Assembly: GCF_016464705.1 (NCBI RefSeq)
Contig: NZ_JAEHOB010000001.1
Location: forward strand, 248,001 to 312,000
Reading direction: 5' to 3'
Length of the DNA: 64,000 nucleotides
From: Qaidamihabitans albus
Lineage (GTDB): Bacteria; Actinomycetota; Actinomycetes; Mycobacteriales; Pseudonocardiaceae
Position numbers and translations under genes: made by a program. Below are positions 52,194 to 61,632 of the stretch, piece by piece. The number at the start of each line of letters is the position of its first letter. The stretch's first letter is position 1. The notes beneath the pieces are model-generated. The model was given only the letters and a program-made list of their open reading frames with translations. It was not told the DNA's origin and made no database searches.

Positions 52194-52747
52194 GGCGGCG
52201 CGATCCGGGCGAGCAGCCAGTCGAGGTCGAGCAGTCTCAGCCCGGCCCGCGAGCGGGTCAGCGTGACCCCCGCCGCCGCGCCGACGGTGTTGAGCAGGAC
52301 GTCGTCGGTCGATGTGACCCGTCCCGCGGCGAACAGGTACTGTGCCAGCTCGATCGCGATCGAGGCGAGAAGGGCCGCGCCGGCCAACCTGCCGACCGGC
52401 CGCCACCAGCGCCAGCGCAGCGGCAGCAGGACGCCGAGCGGAAGCAGCATCAGCACGTTCGCTGCCACCTGCCAGAACGACTCGCTGTCCGCGAGCGCGA
52501 TCTCCAGGTCTGTGCCGGGCGCGAGGTGCAGCGCGCCGGAGCCGGGAACGGGCATGGCGACCAGGGCCAGGACCAGGCCCGCGAGCAGCCCGATGGACAC
52601 GTCCAGTGCGGCGGTCGCGGCCGCCTCGCGGGGCGGCTTGGTCCTCGTTCGTCGACGGGTCAGCAGCCGCCAGACGAGCACCGCGAACGGCAACGCCATG
52701 ACCCCGATCGGAATGAGCACACCGAAACTGCGCAGCAGAAACTCCAC
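52139..52747 (-). CDS. VanZ-family membrane protein
   Basis: 202 aa with four to five hydrophobic segments. VANVLMLLPLGVLLPLRW and SIAIELAQYLFAAGRVTSTDDVLLNTVGAAAGV are the VanZ-like motifs. VanZ proteins are linked to teicoplanin resistance in enterococci, but most family members have no assigned function. It sits between AbgT and the two-component system and is on the latter's strand. Confidence 0.8.
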   Translation of the reverse strand: MEFLLRSFGVLIPIGVMALPFAVLVWRLLTRRRTRTKPPREAAATAALDVSIGLLAGLVLALVAMPVPGSGALHLAPGTDLEIALADSESFWQVAANVLMLLPLGVLLPLRWRWWRPVGRLAGAALLASIAIELAQYLFAAGRVTSTDDVLLNTVGAAAGVTLTRSRAGLRLLDLDWLLARIAPPQRSTRMSIPGPIGRSAK

Positions 52748-52871
52748 GCGAAACCTCCCCTGTTCGCGACTCTCCCAAGATCACCTTCGCATCGCATCGG
52801 CGGAGCCGCAGGAGGAAAGGTGTTGCACTTTCCGGTGATCTTGAAGTCGCGCGCGTGGCGCTACACGGCCT

Positions 52872-53555
52872 TCAGCCGCGCCAGTGGTACTGCCGCTCGG
52901 GCCGCCCGGAACCGCCGTAGCGCAGCCGGACCTCGGCCTTGCCCGCCTCGACGAAGTGTTCGAGATAGCGCCGCGCACTGGGCCGGGACAGCTTGGTCGC
53001 CCGCGCGCATTCGCTGGCCGAAAGGCCGTCCGGATGGGTGAGCAGTGCCTGCTGCACGAGTTCCGCGGTCTGCGTGGTGAGACCCTTCGGCAGCGCGCTC
53101 GCCGCGCGCGGACGGGCGCCGAACACGGCGTCCACGTCCTCCTGCCCGGCCGCCGGGCGCTGGGCGAGCCGGGCCAGCTTCGCGTGCAGGGCGCCGACGT
53201 GCTCCAGTTGTTCCCGCAGGGCGGCGAAGGAGAACGGCTTGATCAGGTAGTGCAGAGCGCCGCCGCGCATCGCGCTGCGGATCGTCTCCGCGTCCCGTGC
53301 CGCGGTGATCACCACCACGTCGGTGTCCACTGTGGAGGCATCCGCGCGCAGTTCCCTGAGCACCGCGAGGCCGTCGAGGTCGGGCAGGTAGATGTCGAGC
53401 AGCACCAGGTCGGGGCGCAGATCGCGGACGGCGCGCAACGCATCCGCGCCGGTGTGCGCGGCACCGACCACCGTGAAGCCCGGTGTGCGCTCGACGTACC
53501 CACTGTGCACGCGCGCGACCATGAAGTCGTCGTCGACGACGAGCACCCGGATCAC
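52872..53555 (-). CDS. Response regulator, CitB/DctR type
   Basis: 227 aa. The receiver domain (residues ~1-120) has acidic pocket VVDDDF, phospho-Asp in LVLLDIYLPD, and Lys in LIKPF. The C-terminal helix-turn-helix is TELVQQALLTHPDGLSASECARATKLSRPSARRYLEHF. This form belongs to the CitB/DcuR group that controls C4- or tricarboxylate uptake. It overlaps the sensor kinase gene by 4 bp. Likely target: the divergent tct operon beyond the kinase. Confidence 0.88.
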   Translation of the reverse strand: MIRVLVVDDDFMVARVHSGYVERTPGFTVVGAAHTGADALRAVRDLRPDLVLLDIYLPDLDGLAVLRELRADASTVDTDVVVITAARDAETIRSAMRGGALHYLIKPFSFAALREQLEHVGALHAKLARLAQRPAAGQEDVDAVFGARPRAASALPKGLTTQTAELVQQALLTHPDGLSASECARATKLSRPSARRYLEHFVEAGKAEVRLRYGGSGRPERQYHWRG

Positions 53556-55141
53556 GGCGTCACCCTCGCCGGGACGGGCTCGAATGGCAAGACGGCGGTG
53601 AACACGGCGCCTCCGGAGTTGTGCACCGCCACCGTGCCGCCCCGGCGGCGGCAGGTCTGCCGGGTCAGCGCGAGACCGAGGCCGCGCTGCCCGCCGTGCA
53701 CCGCGGCCTTGGTGGTGAAGCCGTGCGTGAACACCTCGGTGACGAGCTCGGGCGCGACGCCGGGGCCCGAGTCACGCACGACCACCGACACCCTCGACGG
53801 CTCGTGCCGGATGGTGACCTCGACCCACCGGTCGCCGCCGTCGGCGCCGCGTAGCGCGTCGAGGGCGTTGTCCACCAGGTTGCCGACCACGGTCACCAGG
53901 TCGGCGGAGAGCTGCTCGTCGACGTCACCGAGGCGGCTGCCGTCGGTCAGCCGCATGCCGACGCCCTGCTCGGCTGCCAGGCTCGCCTTCGCGATCAGCA
54001 GCGCCGCCACGGCCGTGTCGCTGATCCGCCCGCTCACCCGCTCGTGCCACTCGTCGTGCGCGCGGCTGACCAGGTCGACGTAGTGCCGGGCCTCGTCGTA
54101 CTCACCCAGTTCGATCAGCCCGGCGATGGTGTGCAGCCGGTTGGTGAACTCGTGGGCCTGCGCGCGCAGCGTGTCGGTCGTGCGCGAACTCGCCGCGACC
54201 TCCTCTCGCAACGTGACCAGCTCGGTGCGGTCGCGCAGGGTCACCACCGCGCCGAGCTCGCGGCCGTCGCGGGCGATCGGCATGCGGTTCATCACCAGCA
54301 CCCGCCCGGCGCGCAGCACGATCTGGTCGGCGCCGTGCGCCCGCCCGGTGAGCACGTCCGGCAGCCGCGCGTTGCCGCCGAGCTCGTCCACGCTCATGCC
54401 GAGGCAGTCCTCGGGCAGCGCGAGCAGCTCCCGGGCGTGGTCGTTGGCCAGCGTGATCCGGTGCTGCTGGTCCAGGCCGAGCACGCCCTCCCTGATGCCG
54501 TGCAGCAGCGCCTCCCGGTGCTCGACCAGGCCGGTGATCTCGCGGGGCTCCAGCCCCAGCGTCTGCCGCTTGACCCGCCAGGCGAGGAACAGTGATCCGG
54601 CGATGCCCAGCACCGTGGCGATGCCGAGCAGCGCGAGCGCGTCCGTCGGCCGGTTGGCGATGCCCTCGAAGAAGCCGGGTGTCTCCTTGCCAGCCGCCAC
54701 GATGCCGACGACGGAGCCGTCGTCGCCGATCACCGGCACGTGGGCGACCAGCGAGTCGCCGACGACACCGACCCAGGACCGGCCCTCCGTGACCGTGCTC
54801 TCGCCGAGCGGCAGCGCCGTGCGCAGCTGCGCGGGGTCCGGCGAGGCGAGCACGCGGCGGCGCGGGTCGGCGATGACGACCGAGTCGGCGCCGGAGAGCG
54901 TGCGAGCGCTCTCGGCGAAGATCGGCAGCGCGTCGCGGCGGAGCGGGTCGGTGAGGCTCGGCCGGACGCCCGGGGTCGCGGCGACGTTCTCCGCCACCGA
55001 AAGCAGCCGCCTGCCCTCGATGTCGGTGAAGTTCTTGCCGGACTGGATCACCGAGAACACTACGACGCAGCCGAGCAGTGCGAACACGATCGCCAGCTGC
55101 CAGCCGAGTAGTTGCCGCGCGAGCGAGCCCTTCGCGCCCAT
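53552..55141 (-). CDS. Sensor histidine kinase, CitA/DcuS type
   Basis: 529 aa from ATG 55141. Architecture: membrane helix (~14-36), an extracytoplasmic PAS-like sensor (~37-180) with the citrate/C4-acid sensor layout (ENVAATPGVRPSLTDP, GSVVGIVAAGKETPGFF), a second helix (~185-205), a cytosolic PAS domain, an H-box in LRAQAHEFTNRLHTIAGLIELG, and an ATPase domain with NLVDNALDA and DSGPGVAP. It probably detects citrate or a related acid outside the cell and drives the adjacent response regulator. Confidence 0.88.
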   Translation of the reverse strand: MGAKGSLARQLLGWQLAIVFALLGCVVVFSVIQSGKNFTDIEGRRLLSVAENVAATPGVRPSLTDPLRRDALPIFAESARTLSGADSVVIADPRRRVLASPDPAQLRTALPLGESTVTEGRSWVGVVGDSLVAHVPVIGDDGSVVGIVAAGKETPGFFEGIANRPTDALALLGIATVLGIAGSLFLAWRVKRQTLGLEPREITGLVEHREALLHGIREGVLGLDQQHRITLANDHARELLALPEDCLGMSVDELGGNARLPDVLTGRAHGADQIVLRAGRVLVMNRMPIARDGRELGAVVTLRDRTELVTLREEVAASSRTTDTLRAQAHEFTNRLHTIAGLIELGEYDEARHYVDLVSRAHDEWHERVSGRISDTAVAALLIAKASLAAEQGVGMRLTDGSRLGDVDEQLSADLVTVVGNLVDNALDALRGADGGDRWVEVTIRHEPSRVSVVVRDSGPGVAPELVTEVFTHGFTTKAAVHGGQRGLGLALTRQTCRRRGGTVAVHNSGGAVFTAVLPFEPVPARVTP

Positions 55142-55290
55142 CGGGCCACTATGACACGGGTCGGGCCCGGACACGGGTGACCAAAAAGAACACAAGTACC
55201 GATACGCCCGCAACCGAGACACCCGGTGCCGCGGGAGGCACCATCACCCACCAGCCGAGGTACGAGCGAGCACAGTGAGGTGCAGGCTGG

Positions 55291-56277
55291 ATGAGGAATC
55301 CGAAGACATGGCTTTCGGTGCTGGCGGCGGCGCTGCTGGTGCTGCTGGTCCCGCCGCTGGCGAGCTCGGGCGGCGACGAGGCGGACTCGCGGATCCGCGG
55401 TCTGCGCTTCATGGTGCCGAACACACCGGGCGGTGGCTACGACATCACCGCGCGTACGGCGGCCAAGACGATCGAGGACAACGACATCAACGGCGCCATC
55501 GAGGTGTTCAACCTGCCCGGCGCGGGCGGGACCGTCGGTCTCGGCAGGCTGGTCAACGAGCGCGGCAACGGCAGGCTCGCGATGTCGATGGGTCTCGGCG
55601 TCGTCGGGTCGGTCTACACGAACTCCGCGCCCTCGTCGTTGCAGGACACGACGCCGATCGCGCGGCTGACCGAGGAAGCCGACATCATCGTGGTCGGCAA
55701 GGACTCCCCGTACCAGGACATCAACCAGCTGCTCGACGCCTGGAAGGCCGATCCGGGTGGCGTCCCGGTGGGCGGCGGGTCATCGCCCGGTGGGCCGGAT
55801 CACCTGGCGCCGATGCTGACGGCGAAGGCGATCGGCCTCTCGCCGAAGCGCGTCCGCTACGTCTCCTACGACGGTGGCGGGGAGCTGATGGCCGCGGTGC
55901 TCGGCGGCAAGGTCGGGTTCGGGGTCTCCGGGATCGGCGAGACCCGCGACCAGATCGACGCCGGTGAGCTGCGCGCACTGGCCGTGACGAGTCCCGAGCG
56001 GGTGCCCGGGATCGACGCGCCGACGCTGCAGGAGTCCGATGTGGACGTGAGCTTCACGAACTGGCGTGGTGTGGTCGCGCCGCCCGGGCTGGCCGACCGC
56101 GACCGCGAGAAGCTGATCACGATGTTCAGCAGGCTGCACGACACCGAGCAGTGGCGCGATGCGTTGCGGCGCAACGGCTGGAGCGACGCGTTCGCCACCG
56201 GTGACGAGTTCGCCGGGTTCCTGAAGTCGGAGAACGACCGGGTCGTGTCGGTGTTGAAGGAGCTGGGACTGGCATGA
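55291..56277 (+). CDS. tctC: Tricarboxylate transporter substrate-binding protein (TctC)
   Basis: 328 aa. An N-terminal signal (WLSVLAAALLVLLVPPLA) without a lipobox Cys precedes the Bug/TctC periplasmic-binding fold: LRFMVPNTPGGGYDITART, IEVFNLPGAGGTVGL and AVTSPERVPGI. It binds a carboxylate and hands it to TctAB. The operon tctCBA is divergent from the CitAB-like two-component genes with a 149-bp gap that should hold both promoters. Confidence 0.88.
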   Translation: MRNPKTWLSVLAAALLVLLVPPLASSGGDEADSRIRGLRFMVPNTPGGGYDITARTAAKTIEDNDINGAIEVFNLPGAGGTVGLGRLVNERGNGRLAMSMGLGVVGSVYTNSAPSSLQDTTPIARLTEEADIIVVGKDSPYQDINQLLDAWKADPGGVPVGGGSSPGGPDHLAPMLTAKAIGLSPKRVRYVSYDGGGELMAAVLGGKVGFGVSGIGETRDQIDAGELRALAVTSPERVPGIDAPTLQESDVDVSFTNWRGVVAPPGLADRDREKLITMFSRLHDTEQWRDALRRNGWSDAFATGDEFAGFLKSENDRVVSVLKELGLA

Positions 56278-56819
56278 GCACGGACATGTCCACTGTGGAT
56301 AGAAATCCCGCCGAGGCTTCGGGCGTCAGGGGCCGGCTGCGCGGGCACTCCGAACTCGGCGTCTGCGTGCTGCTGCTCGCCGTCGGCGTGCTGGTACTCA
56401 CCGATGCGCTGAGCCTGCCGACCGACTTCACGCAGCGCGGACCGCTCGGACCGAAGGCGGTCCCGGTCGTGGTCGGCACCCTGCTGTTGCTGATCTCCGC
56501 GCTGCTGGCGCGGGACGTGCTGCGCGGCGGGCGGGGCGAAGCCGAGTCGGGTGAGGACGTCGACCTCTCCGCGCCGGCCGACTGGCGCACCGTGCTGCTG
56601 CTGGCCGGGGCGTTCCTGCTCAACGCGGCACTGATCGACGTGGCCGGCTTCCCGATCTCGTCGGCGCTGATGTTCTGGGGCGCGGCCTACGCGCTCGGCA
56701 GCCGCAACCCCGTGCGGGACCCGCTGGTCGCCGCCACGGTCTCGGTGGTCACGTGGGTGGCGTTCAACGAGCTGCTCGGGGTCCCGCTGCCGGGCGGTCC
56801 GCTGATGGGGGTGCTGTGA
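56274..56819 (+). CDS. tctB: Tricarboxylate transporter small membrane subunit (TctB)
   Basis: 181 aa with four membrane helices, in the order and size of TctB. The start overlaps the end of tctC (ATGA) and the stop overlaps tctA (GTGA), so the operon is tightly coupled. TctB is poorly conserved; the call rests mainly on position and topology. Confidence 0.85.
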   Translation: MSTDMSTVDRNPAEASGVRGRLRGHSELGVCVLLLAVGVLVLTDALSLPTDFTQRGPLGPKAVPVVVGTLLLLISALLARDVLRGGRGEAESGEDVDLSAPADWRTVLLLAGAFLLNAALIDVAGFPISSALMFWGAAYALGSRNPVRDPLVAATVSVVTWVAFNELLGVPLPGGPLMGVL

Positions 56820-58333
56820 CGATGGATTCGATCTCGCTGCTGCTCGACGGGTTCGCCACCGCGCTGACCCCGCAGCACCTGCTGTTCGCGGCCGTCGGGG
56901 TCGTTCTCGGCACCGCCATCGGCGTGCTGCCGGGCATCGGCCCCGCGATGGCGGTGGCGCTGCTGCTGCCGGTCACCTACGGCCTCGAGCCGACCGCCGC
57001 GTTCATCATGTTCGCCGGCATCTACTACGGCGGGATGTTCGGCGGCTCGACGACGTCGATCCTGCTCAACACGCCCGGCGAGAGCGCCTCCGTGGTCACC
57101 GCCATGGAGGGCTACCCGATGGCCAAGAGCGGCCGCGGCTCCCAGGCGCTGGCGGCCGCGGCGATCGGCAACTTCATCGGCGGCATGCTCGGCACGATCG
57201 CGCTGGTGCTGCTCGCGCCGGTCGTCGCGGCGCTGGCCGTCGACATCGGCGCGCCCGACTACTTCGCGATCATGGTGCTGGCGTTCATCGCGGTGACGTC
57301 GGTGCTCGGCAGGTCCCGGATCCGCGGGTTCGCCTCGCTGCTGATCGGCCTTTCGATCGGGCTGATCGGGCTCGACCAGCTGACCGGGCAGGCCCGGCTG
57401 ACCTTCGGCTCGCTGCATCTGGCCGACGGCATCGACATCGTCATCGTCGCGGTCGGGCTGTTCGCGGTCGGCGAGTCGCTGTGGGTCGCCGCGCACCTGC
57501 GGCACAAGCCGGCCAAGCCGGTCCCGGTCGGCAGGCCGTGGCTCGGCCGGGCCGACCTGCGGCGCACCTGGCGGCCGTGGCTTCGCGGGCCCGCGATCGG
57601 GTTCCCGTTCGGCGCGATCCCGGCCGGTGGCGCCGAGGTGCCCACCTTCCTGTCCTATGTGACCGAGAAACGCTTCTCCCGGCGCAAGGACGAGTGGGGC
57701 AAGGGTGCGATCGAGGGCGTGGCCGGTCCCGAGTCGACTGCGAGCGCCTCCGCCGCGGGCACGCTGGTGACGATGCTGACGCTCGGCCTGCCGACCACCG
57801 CCGTGGCCGCGGTGATGCTGGCGGCGTTCCAGCAGTACGGCATCCAGCCGGGACCGCTGCTGTTCGAGCGCGAGTCCGCGCTGGTGTGGGGCCTGATCGC
57901 GAGCCTGTTCGTCGGGCTGGTGCTGCTGCTGCTGATCAACCTGCCGATGGCGCCGCTGTGGGCGAAGCTGCTGCGCGTCCCGCGGCCGTACCTGTACGCG
58001 GGGATCCTGTTCTTCGCCAGCGTCGGGGCGTACGCGGTGGGCGGCGAGGTGATCGACCTGCTGCTGTTGTTCCTGATCGGCGTGCTCGGCTTCGCGATGC
58101 GCCGCTACGGGCTGCCGGTGCTGCCCGCGATCATCGGTGTGATCCTCGGGCCGGCCGCCGAGCTGCAGATGCGGCGGGCACTGCAGCTCAGCGACGGCAG
58201 CCTGGTCGGGCTGGTCAACTCGCCGATGGCGGTCGTGGTCTACCTGATCGTCGCGGTGATCCTGACCTGGCCGCTGCTGCGCAGGCTCCTCCGCCGGGCT
58301 CCGGCCGAGCCGAGGGAGCACACGGGCGTCTGA
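56816..58333 (+). CDS. tctA: Tricarboxylate transporter large membrane subunit (TctA)
   Basis: 505 aa from GTG 56816, with about 10-12 membrane helices. The family motifs [22 protein letters not shown] and [20 protein letters not shown] are at residues ~40-90, and a second related loop is [14 protein letters not shown]. TctA forms the channel for proton- or sodium-coupled uptake of a tricarboxylate. Palindrome copy 8 starts 20 bp after the stop. Confidence 0.9.
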   Translation: MTMDSISLLLDGFATALTPQHLLFAAVGVVLGTAIGVLPGIGPAMAVALLLPVTYGLEPTAAFIMFAGIYYGGMFGGSTTSILLNTPGESASVVTAMEGYPMAKSGRGSQALAAAAIGNFIGGMLGTIALVLLAPVVAALAVDIGAPDYFAIMVLAFIAVTSVLGRSRIRGFASLLIGLSIGLIGLDQLTGQARLTFGSLHLADGIDIVIVAVGLFAVGESLWVAAHLRHKPAKPVPVGRPWLGRADLRRTWRPWLRGPAIGFPFGAIPAGGAEVPTFLSYVTEKRFSRRKDEWGKGAIEGVAGPESTASASAAGTLVTMLTLGLPTTAVAAVMLAAFQQYGIQPGPLLFERESALVWGLIASLFVGLVLLLLINLPMAPLWAKLLRVPRPYLYAGILFFASVGAYAVGGEVIDLLLLFLIGVLGFAMRRYGLPVLPAIIGVILGPAAELQMRRALQLSDGSLVGLVNSPMAVVVYLIVAVILTWPLLRRLLRRAPAEPREHTGV

Positions 58334-58352
58334 GCGCGTTGTGCCTGGTCAC

Positions 58353-58400
58353 CCCTCGTGAGTGCGCACACGAGTTAGAACACTGTTACGCACTCACGAC
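58353..58400. repeat. Palindromic 3'-end repeat, copy 8
   Basis: Arms CTCGTGAGTG and CACTCACGA; core GAGTTAGAAC-AC (AG centre, one inner arm diverged). Convergent junction; it supplies the TGA of the minus-strand oxidoreductase. Confidence 0.88.
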
Positions 58401-59317
58401 CGGTGACCTGCGAGACGGAGGCACTCGGCGAGCAGTCGTTGCAGGTGGACGCCGCGGTGCACGTCGCACGGGTGCGCGCGGGTGCCGCTGGCGATCATGG
58501 CGGCGAAGTCGTCGAGCAGCGCGGTGTAGGAATCGCCGGCCGAGTCGGGCTCGCGGCCGAGCGTGCGGTAGCCCGGCTCGCCGTACACCGCGAACTCGAC
58601 GACGGTCGGCCGGACGGGCAGCCGCAGCGACAGGCTGGCGGTACTCGTCGCACCACCGGCGTGCTCGAACAGCACGTGCCAGAGGTCCTCGCCGGTGCGG
58701 TGTGCGGCGAGGACGCCGGTGATCTCGCCGAGCGCGGCGTCGAGCAGGTCGAAGGCGTGCGGGCCGATATCGGCGAGCGCGCCTTCGGCCTGCCGCCAGG
58801 GCGAGCCGCCGTAGCGGTCACCGAGCAGGGCGCCGGAGAGCCAGCGGGCGCTACCGCCGAGCCAGCCGCCCACCTCGCCGACCCCGGCCAGCCATTCGCG
58901 CGTCCGCAACGCGTAGCGCAGGGTCAGCACCATGAGTGCGGCCACGCCGGCGTCGGCGACCGCGTCCGCGATCCGTTCGGCTCCCGCGACGTCGGCGGCC
59001 AGCGGCTTCTCCAGGATCAGGTGCTTGCCCGCTCGCGCCGCGGCAACGGCGAACTCGGCCTGTGCGGCGGGCGGCACCGCGAAGGCGACCGCGTCGACCT
59101 CCCCGAGCAACTCGTCGAACGTCGCGCACGCGCGGGCGCCGTGCTCGTCGGCGAACGTGCCGGCCACGTCCGGCCTGCGGGCCCATACCGCGCTCAGAGC
59201 CGTGCCGGGATGCTCGGTGAGGCCGGGCGCGTGCACCGTCCGTGCCCATGGGCCTGCGCCGACCAGGCCCACCCGAAGCGTGTCGTCCACGCCGGACAGC
59301 CTAGGGGCCGGGCTCAC
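58394..59317 (-). CDS. Gfo/Idh/MocA-family oxidoreductase
   Basis: 307 aa from GTG 59317, which overlaps the stop of the upstream dehydrogenase (GTGA). The Rossmann start is RVGLVGAGPWARTVHAPGL. The catalytic/cofactor segment EKPLAADVAGAERI and the GDIGPHAFDLLDA-like ADIGPHAFDLLDAALGE loop are conserved. It reduces or oxidises a sugar-like substrate with NAD(P). The substrate is unknown. Its last codons and stop are from palindrome copy 8. Confidence 0.85.
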   Translation of the reverse strand: MSPAPRLSGVDDTLRVGLVGAGPWARTVHAPGLTEHPGTALSAVWARRPDVAGTFADEHGARACATFDELLGEVDAVAFAVPPAAQAEFAVAAARAGKHLILEKPLAADVAGAERIADAVADAGVAALMVLTLRYALRTREWLAGVGEVGGWLGGSARWLSGALLGDRYGGSPWRQAEGALADIGPHAFDLLDAALGEITGVLAAHRTGEDLWHVLFEHAGGATSTASLSLRLPVRPTVVEFAVYGEPGYRTLGREPDSAGDSYTALLDDFAAMIASGTRAHPCDVHRGVHLQRLLAECLRLAGHRS

Positions 59318-60174
59318 TCGTAGCTGTAGAAGCCTCGCCCGGTCTTCTTGCCGAGCAGGCCCGCGTCCACCATGCGCAGCAGCAGCGGCGGCGAGGAGTA
59401 CAGCTGCTCCTTGAACTCGGCGTACATCGAGTCGGCGATCGCCTTGATGGTGTCCAGGCCGATCAGGTCGGCCAGCCGCAGCGGTCCCATCGGGTGTGCC
59501 GTGCCCTGTTCCATGCCCCGGTCGATGTCCTCGGCCGAGGCGAAGCCCGACTCGAACATGCGGATCGCGGACAGCAGGTACGGCACCAGCAGCGCGTTCA
59601 CCACGAACCCGGCGCGGTCCTGCGAACGGATCACGGTCTTGCCGAGCACCCCGGTGATGTGCGCGTCCGTGCGCCGGACGGTCTCGTCGCCGGTGAGCAG
59701 CGACGGCACCAGCTCGACCAGCGGGAGCACCGGCACCGGGTTGAAGAAGTGGATGCCGACGACCTGCTGTGGCCGCTCGGTGGCCATGCCGAGCTTCATG
59801 ATCGGGATGGAGGAGGTGTTGGAGGCGAGGATCGCCTCGGGGTTCTCGACCACCTTGTCCAGCGAGCGGAACACGTCGACCTTCGCCTGCTCCTGCTCGA
59901 GCACGGCCTCGACGACCAGTTCGCGGTCGGCGAACGCCTCGTGCTCGGTGGTGAAGGTGAGCCTGCCCAGTGCCGCGTCGGCGTCCTCGGTGGCCAGCTT
60001 GCCGCTGCGGACACCGCGTTGCAGCGACTTCTCGATGCGTGCCCGGCCGGCATCGAGCGCGGGCCGGTTCACCTCGGTGACCACCACGTCCAGCCCGGCC
60101 CTGGCGTGTACCTCGGCGATCCCGGAGCCCATCAGGCCCGCTCCGACCACGCCTACCCGCTGGATGTCAGGCAC
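59314..60174 (-). CDS. hbd: 3-hydroxybutyryl-CoA dehydrogenase
   Basis: 286 aa. The NAD site is VGVVGAGLMGSGIAEVHARAG. The catalytic His is in VGIHFFNPVPVLPLVEL, and the C-terminal domain has DRAGFVVNALLVPYLLSAIRMFE and PMGPLRLADLIGLDT. It interconverts 3-hydroxybutyryl-CoA and acetoacetyl-CoA in fatty-acid or butanoate metabolism (FadB2 in mycobacteria). It is coupled to the downstream oxidoreductase. Confidence 0.92.
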   Translation of the reverse strand: MPDIQRVGVVGAGLMGSGIAEVHARAGLDVVVTEVNRPALDAGRARIEKSLQRGVRSGKLATEDADAALGRLTFTTEHEAFADRELVVEAVLEQEQAKVDVFRSLDKVVENPEAILASNTSSIPIMKLGMATERPQQVVGIHFFNPVPVLPLVELVPSLLTGDETVRRTDAHITGVLGKTVIRSQDRAGFVVNALLVPYLLSAIRMFESGFASAEDIDRGMEQGTAHPMGPLRLADLIGLDTIKAIADSMYAEFKEQLYSSPPLLLRMVDAGLLGKKTGRGFYSYE

Positions 60175-60202
60175 GACCGCTCCTCAGTGCTCGGAACGTG
60201 GA

Positions 60203-60244
60203 ACGCGAGGGTGGCCCCGGCTCCGCCGGTGTCCACCCTCGCGT
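60203..60244 (-). terminator. Hairpin downstream of the DUF3073 gene
   Basis: ACGCGAGGGTGG (60203-60214) pairs perfectly with CCACCCTCGCGT (60233-60244), 18-nt loop, 15 bp after the minus-strand stop at 60259. Confidence 0.7.
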
Positions 60245-60258
60245 CTCCCGTTCATCTC

Positions 60259-60444
60259 TCAACGGCGGTAATCGTCGTACCCGTCGTCGTACGGGTCCTC
60301 GTACCGCTCCTCGTCCTCGTGGCTGTCATTCGAGGAGTTGCTCGACAGCTCACGCTGCAGCGCATCGAAATCCGTGGTGGGAACGCTGTATTTGAGCTCC
60401 CGGGCCACTTTCGTCTGCTTGGCCTTAGCTCGGCCGCGCCCCAT
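60259..60444 (-). CDS. DUF3073 protein
   Basis: 61 aa. MGRGRAKAKQTKVARELKYSV at the N-terminus (basic) and an acidic Tyr/Asp tail (YEDPYDDGYDDY) are the DUF3073 pattern, present across actinobacteria. The mycobacterial homologue (Rv0810c) also lies next to purM, so local gene order is conserved. Function unknown. Confidence 0.9.
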   Translation of the reverse strand: MGRGRAKAKQTKVARELKYSVPTTDFDALQRELSSNSSNDSHEDEERYEDPYDDGYDDYRR

Positions 60445-60653
60445 GGCTCGACCCCCTCGCACAGGGGCGGGGCGGCCGGGGGAAATCGGCGGCCCCGCGT
60501 CGTCTCGACAACTATTTCCTAGCGACACCGTACCGTGCCGAAGGCCTCCGATGCGACGCGGCATGGTGTGCGAACCATGACAGTATTCCTGTCGGTAGGC
60601 CGAACAGACCAGCCGGTGCCCGCGATTTCGCGCCGACGTGCCACGATTCACCT

Positions 60654-61565
60654 GTGCTCCGACCGTTCGTGGCCTACCTCCGGGTGTACGAGCCGCTGTC
60701 GGCCTTCGGGGAGCCCCCGGACGAGCAGCTCGTGCAGGCCGCCGAGGCCGCCGAGCTCACCCGAGGGAGCGCGGGACAGCGCGAGCACCTGCTGTGGCTC
60801 AAGTCACAACTGGCCACGCCGACGCGCCTGTTGCCCGGGGACCTGCCGAACGGCAATGCGGCGCCGAGCACCAAGACCGATCTCCTGGTGCTCGACCCCG
60901 CCGACGTGCCGGTGAGCGACGCCGGGGAGGGCGAGCTCGGCCCCGGTCCGCTCATCTGCCCGCTGGAGCTGCGGGCGCGCTCGGCCGCCGCGCTCGTCGG
61001 TTTCCTGGGTGAGGCCACCCCGGCACTGCGGGCCGCGGTGCTGGAGGCCAGCGGCGTGTCCGGCGAGCACGTCCGCGCCCGTGCCTCCGCGGCGATCGCC
61101 GAGATGCGCAGACCCGCGATGCACGTGCTGTCCACGGCATGGACCGTGCCGCTGCCGTGGTTCTCCCTGGTCGAACCCGGCCAGCGCAGGCTCGTGCTCG
61201 GTACCGGGCAGCTCGACCCGGACCGGGAGCTGTCCTGGCGGGTCACGATGAGCGACGCGCGCAGGCGCATCGCCGAGGCGGCGGAGCTCGTGGAGGGCGC
61301 GCTCGGTGAGTCCAGCCCGGCCAGGGTGCTCGCCGAGACCGGACGCTGGCTGGCGAGCTTCGACGCCCGTTCGGCGGTGGAGCTGGACTACGGCGGACTG
61401 GTGCAGCTCGTCACCGACCCGATCCTGGAGACCGACACGTCGGCCGACGAGGTGCAGACGATCCTTGAGGCGCTGCGCAACGACGACGTAGAGGAGCTGG
61501 CCGAGTCGTTCCAGGAGCTGCGCGACTACTGGGGCGACATGGCCGCGCGGGAACGGTTCAACTGA
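60654..61565 (+). CDS. Uncharacterised actinobacterial protein
   Basis: 303 aa from GTG 60654. Soluble, mainly helical, no signal or membrane segment. The N-terminus FVAYLRVYEPLSAFGEP and the C-terminal acidic helix DDVEELAESFQELRDYWGDMA are distinctive. I do not recognise a domain. It is divergent from DUF3073 and convergent with the asparaginase gene; palindrome copy 9 lies 20 bp after its stop. Confidence 0.6.
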   Translation: MLRPFVAYLRVYEPLSAFGEPPDEQLVQAAEAAELTRGSAGQREHLLWLKSQLATPTRLLPGDLPNGNAAPSTKTDLLVLDPADVPVSDAGEGELGPGPLICPLELRARSAAALVGFLGEATPALRAAVLEASGVSGEHVRARASAAIAEMRRPAMHVLSTAWTVPLPWFSLVEPGQRRLVLGTGQLDPDRELSWRVTMSDARRRIAEAAELVEGALGESSPARVLAETGRWLASFDARSAVELDYGGLVQLVTDPILETDTSADEVQTILEALRNDDVEELAESFQELRDYWGDMAARERFN

Positions 61566-61585
61566 CCGAGCCGCCCGCCCCCCCG

Positions 61586-61632
61586 CTCGTGAGTGCCTAC
61601 ACGAGTTCTAACTCGCGTGCGCACTCACGAGT
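61586..61632. repeat. Palindromic 3'-end repeat, copy 9
   Basis: Arms CTCGTGAGTG and CACTCACGAG; core CGAGTTCTAACTCG (CT centre). Convergent junction. The last ~11 residues (RECARELELV) and the TAG of the asparaginase gene are read from it. Confidence 0.9.
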
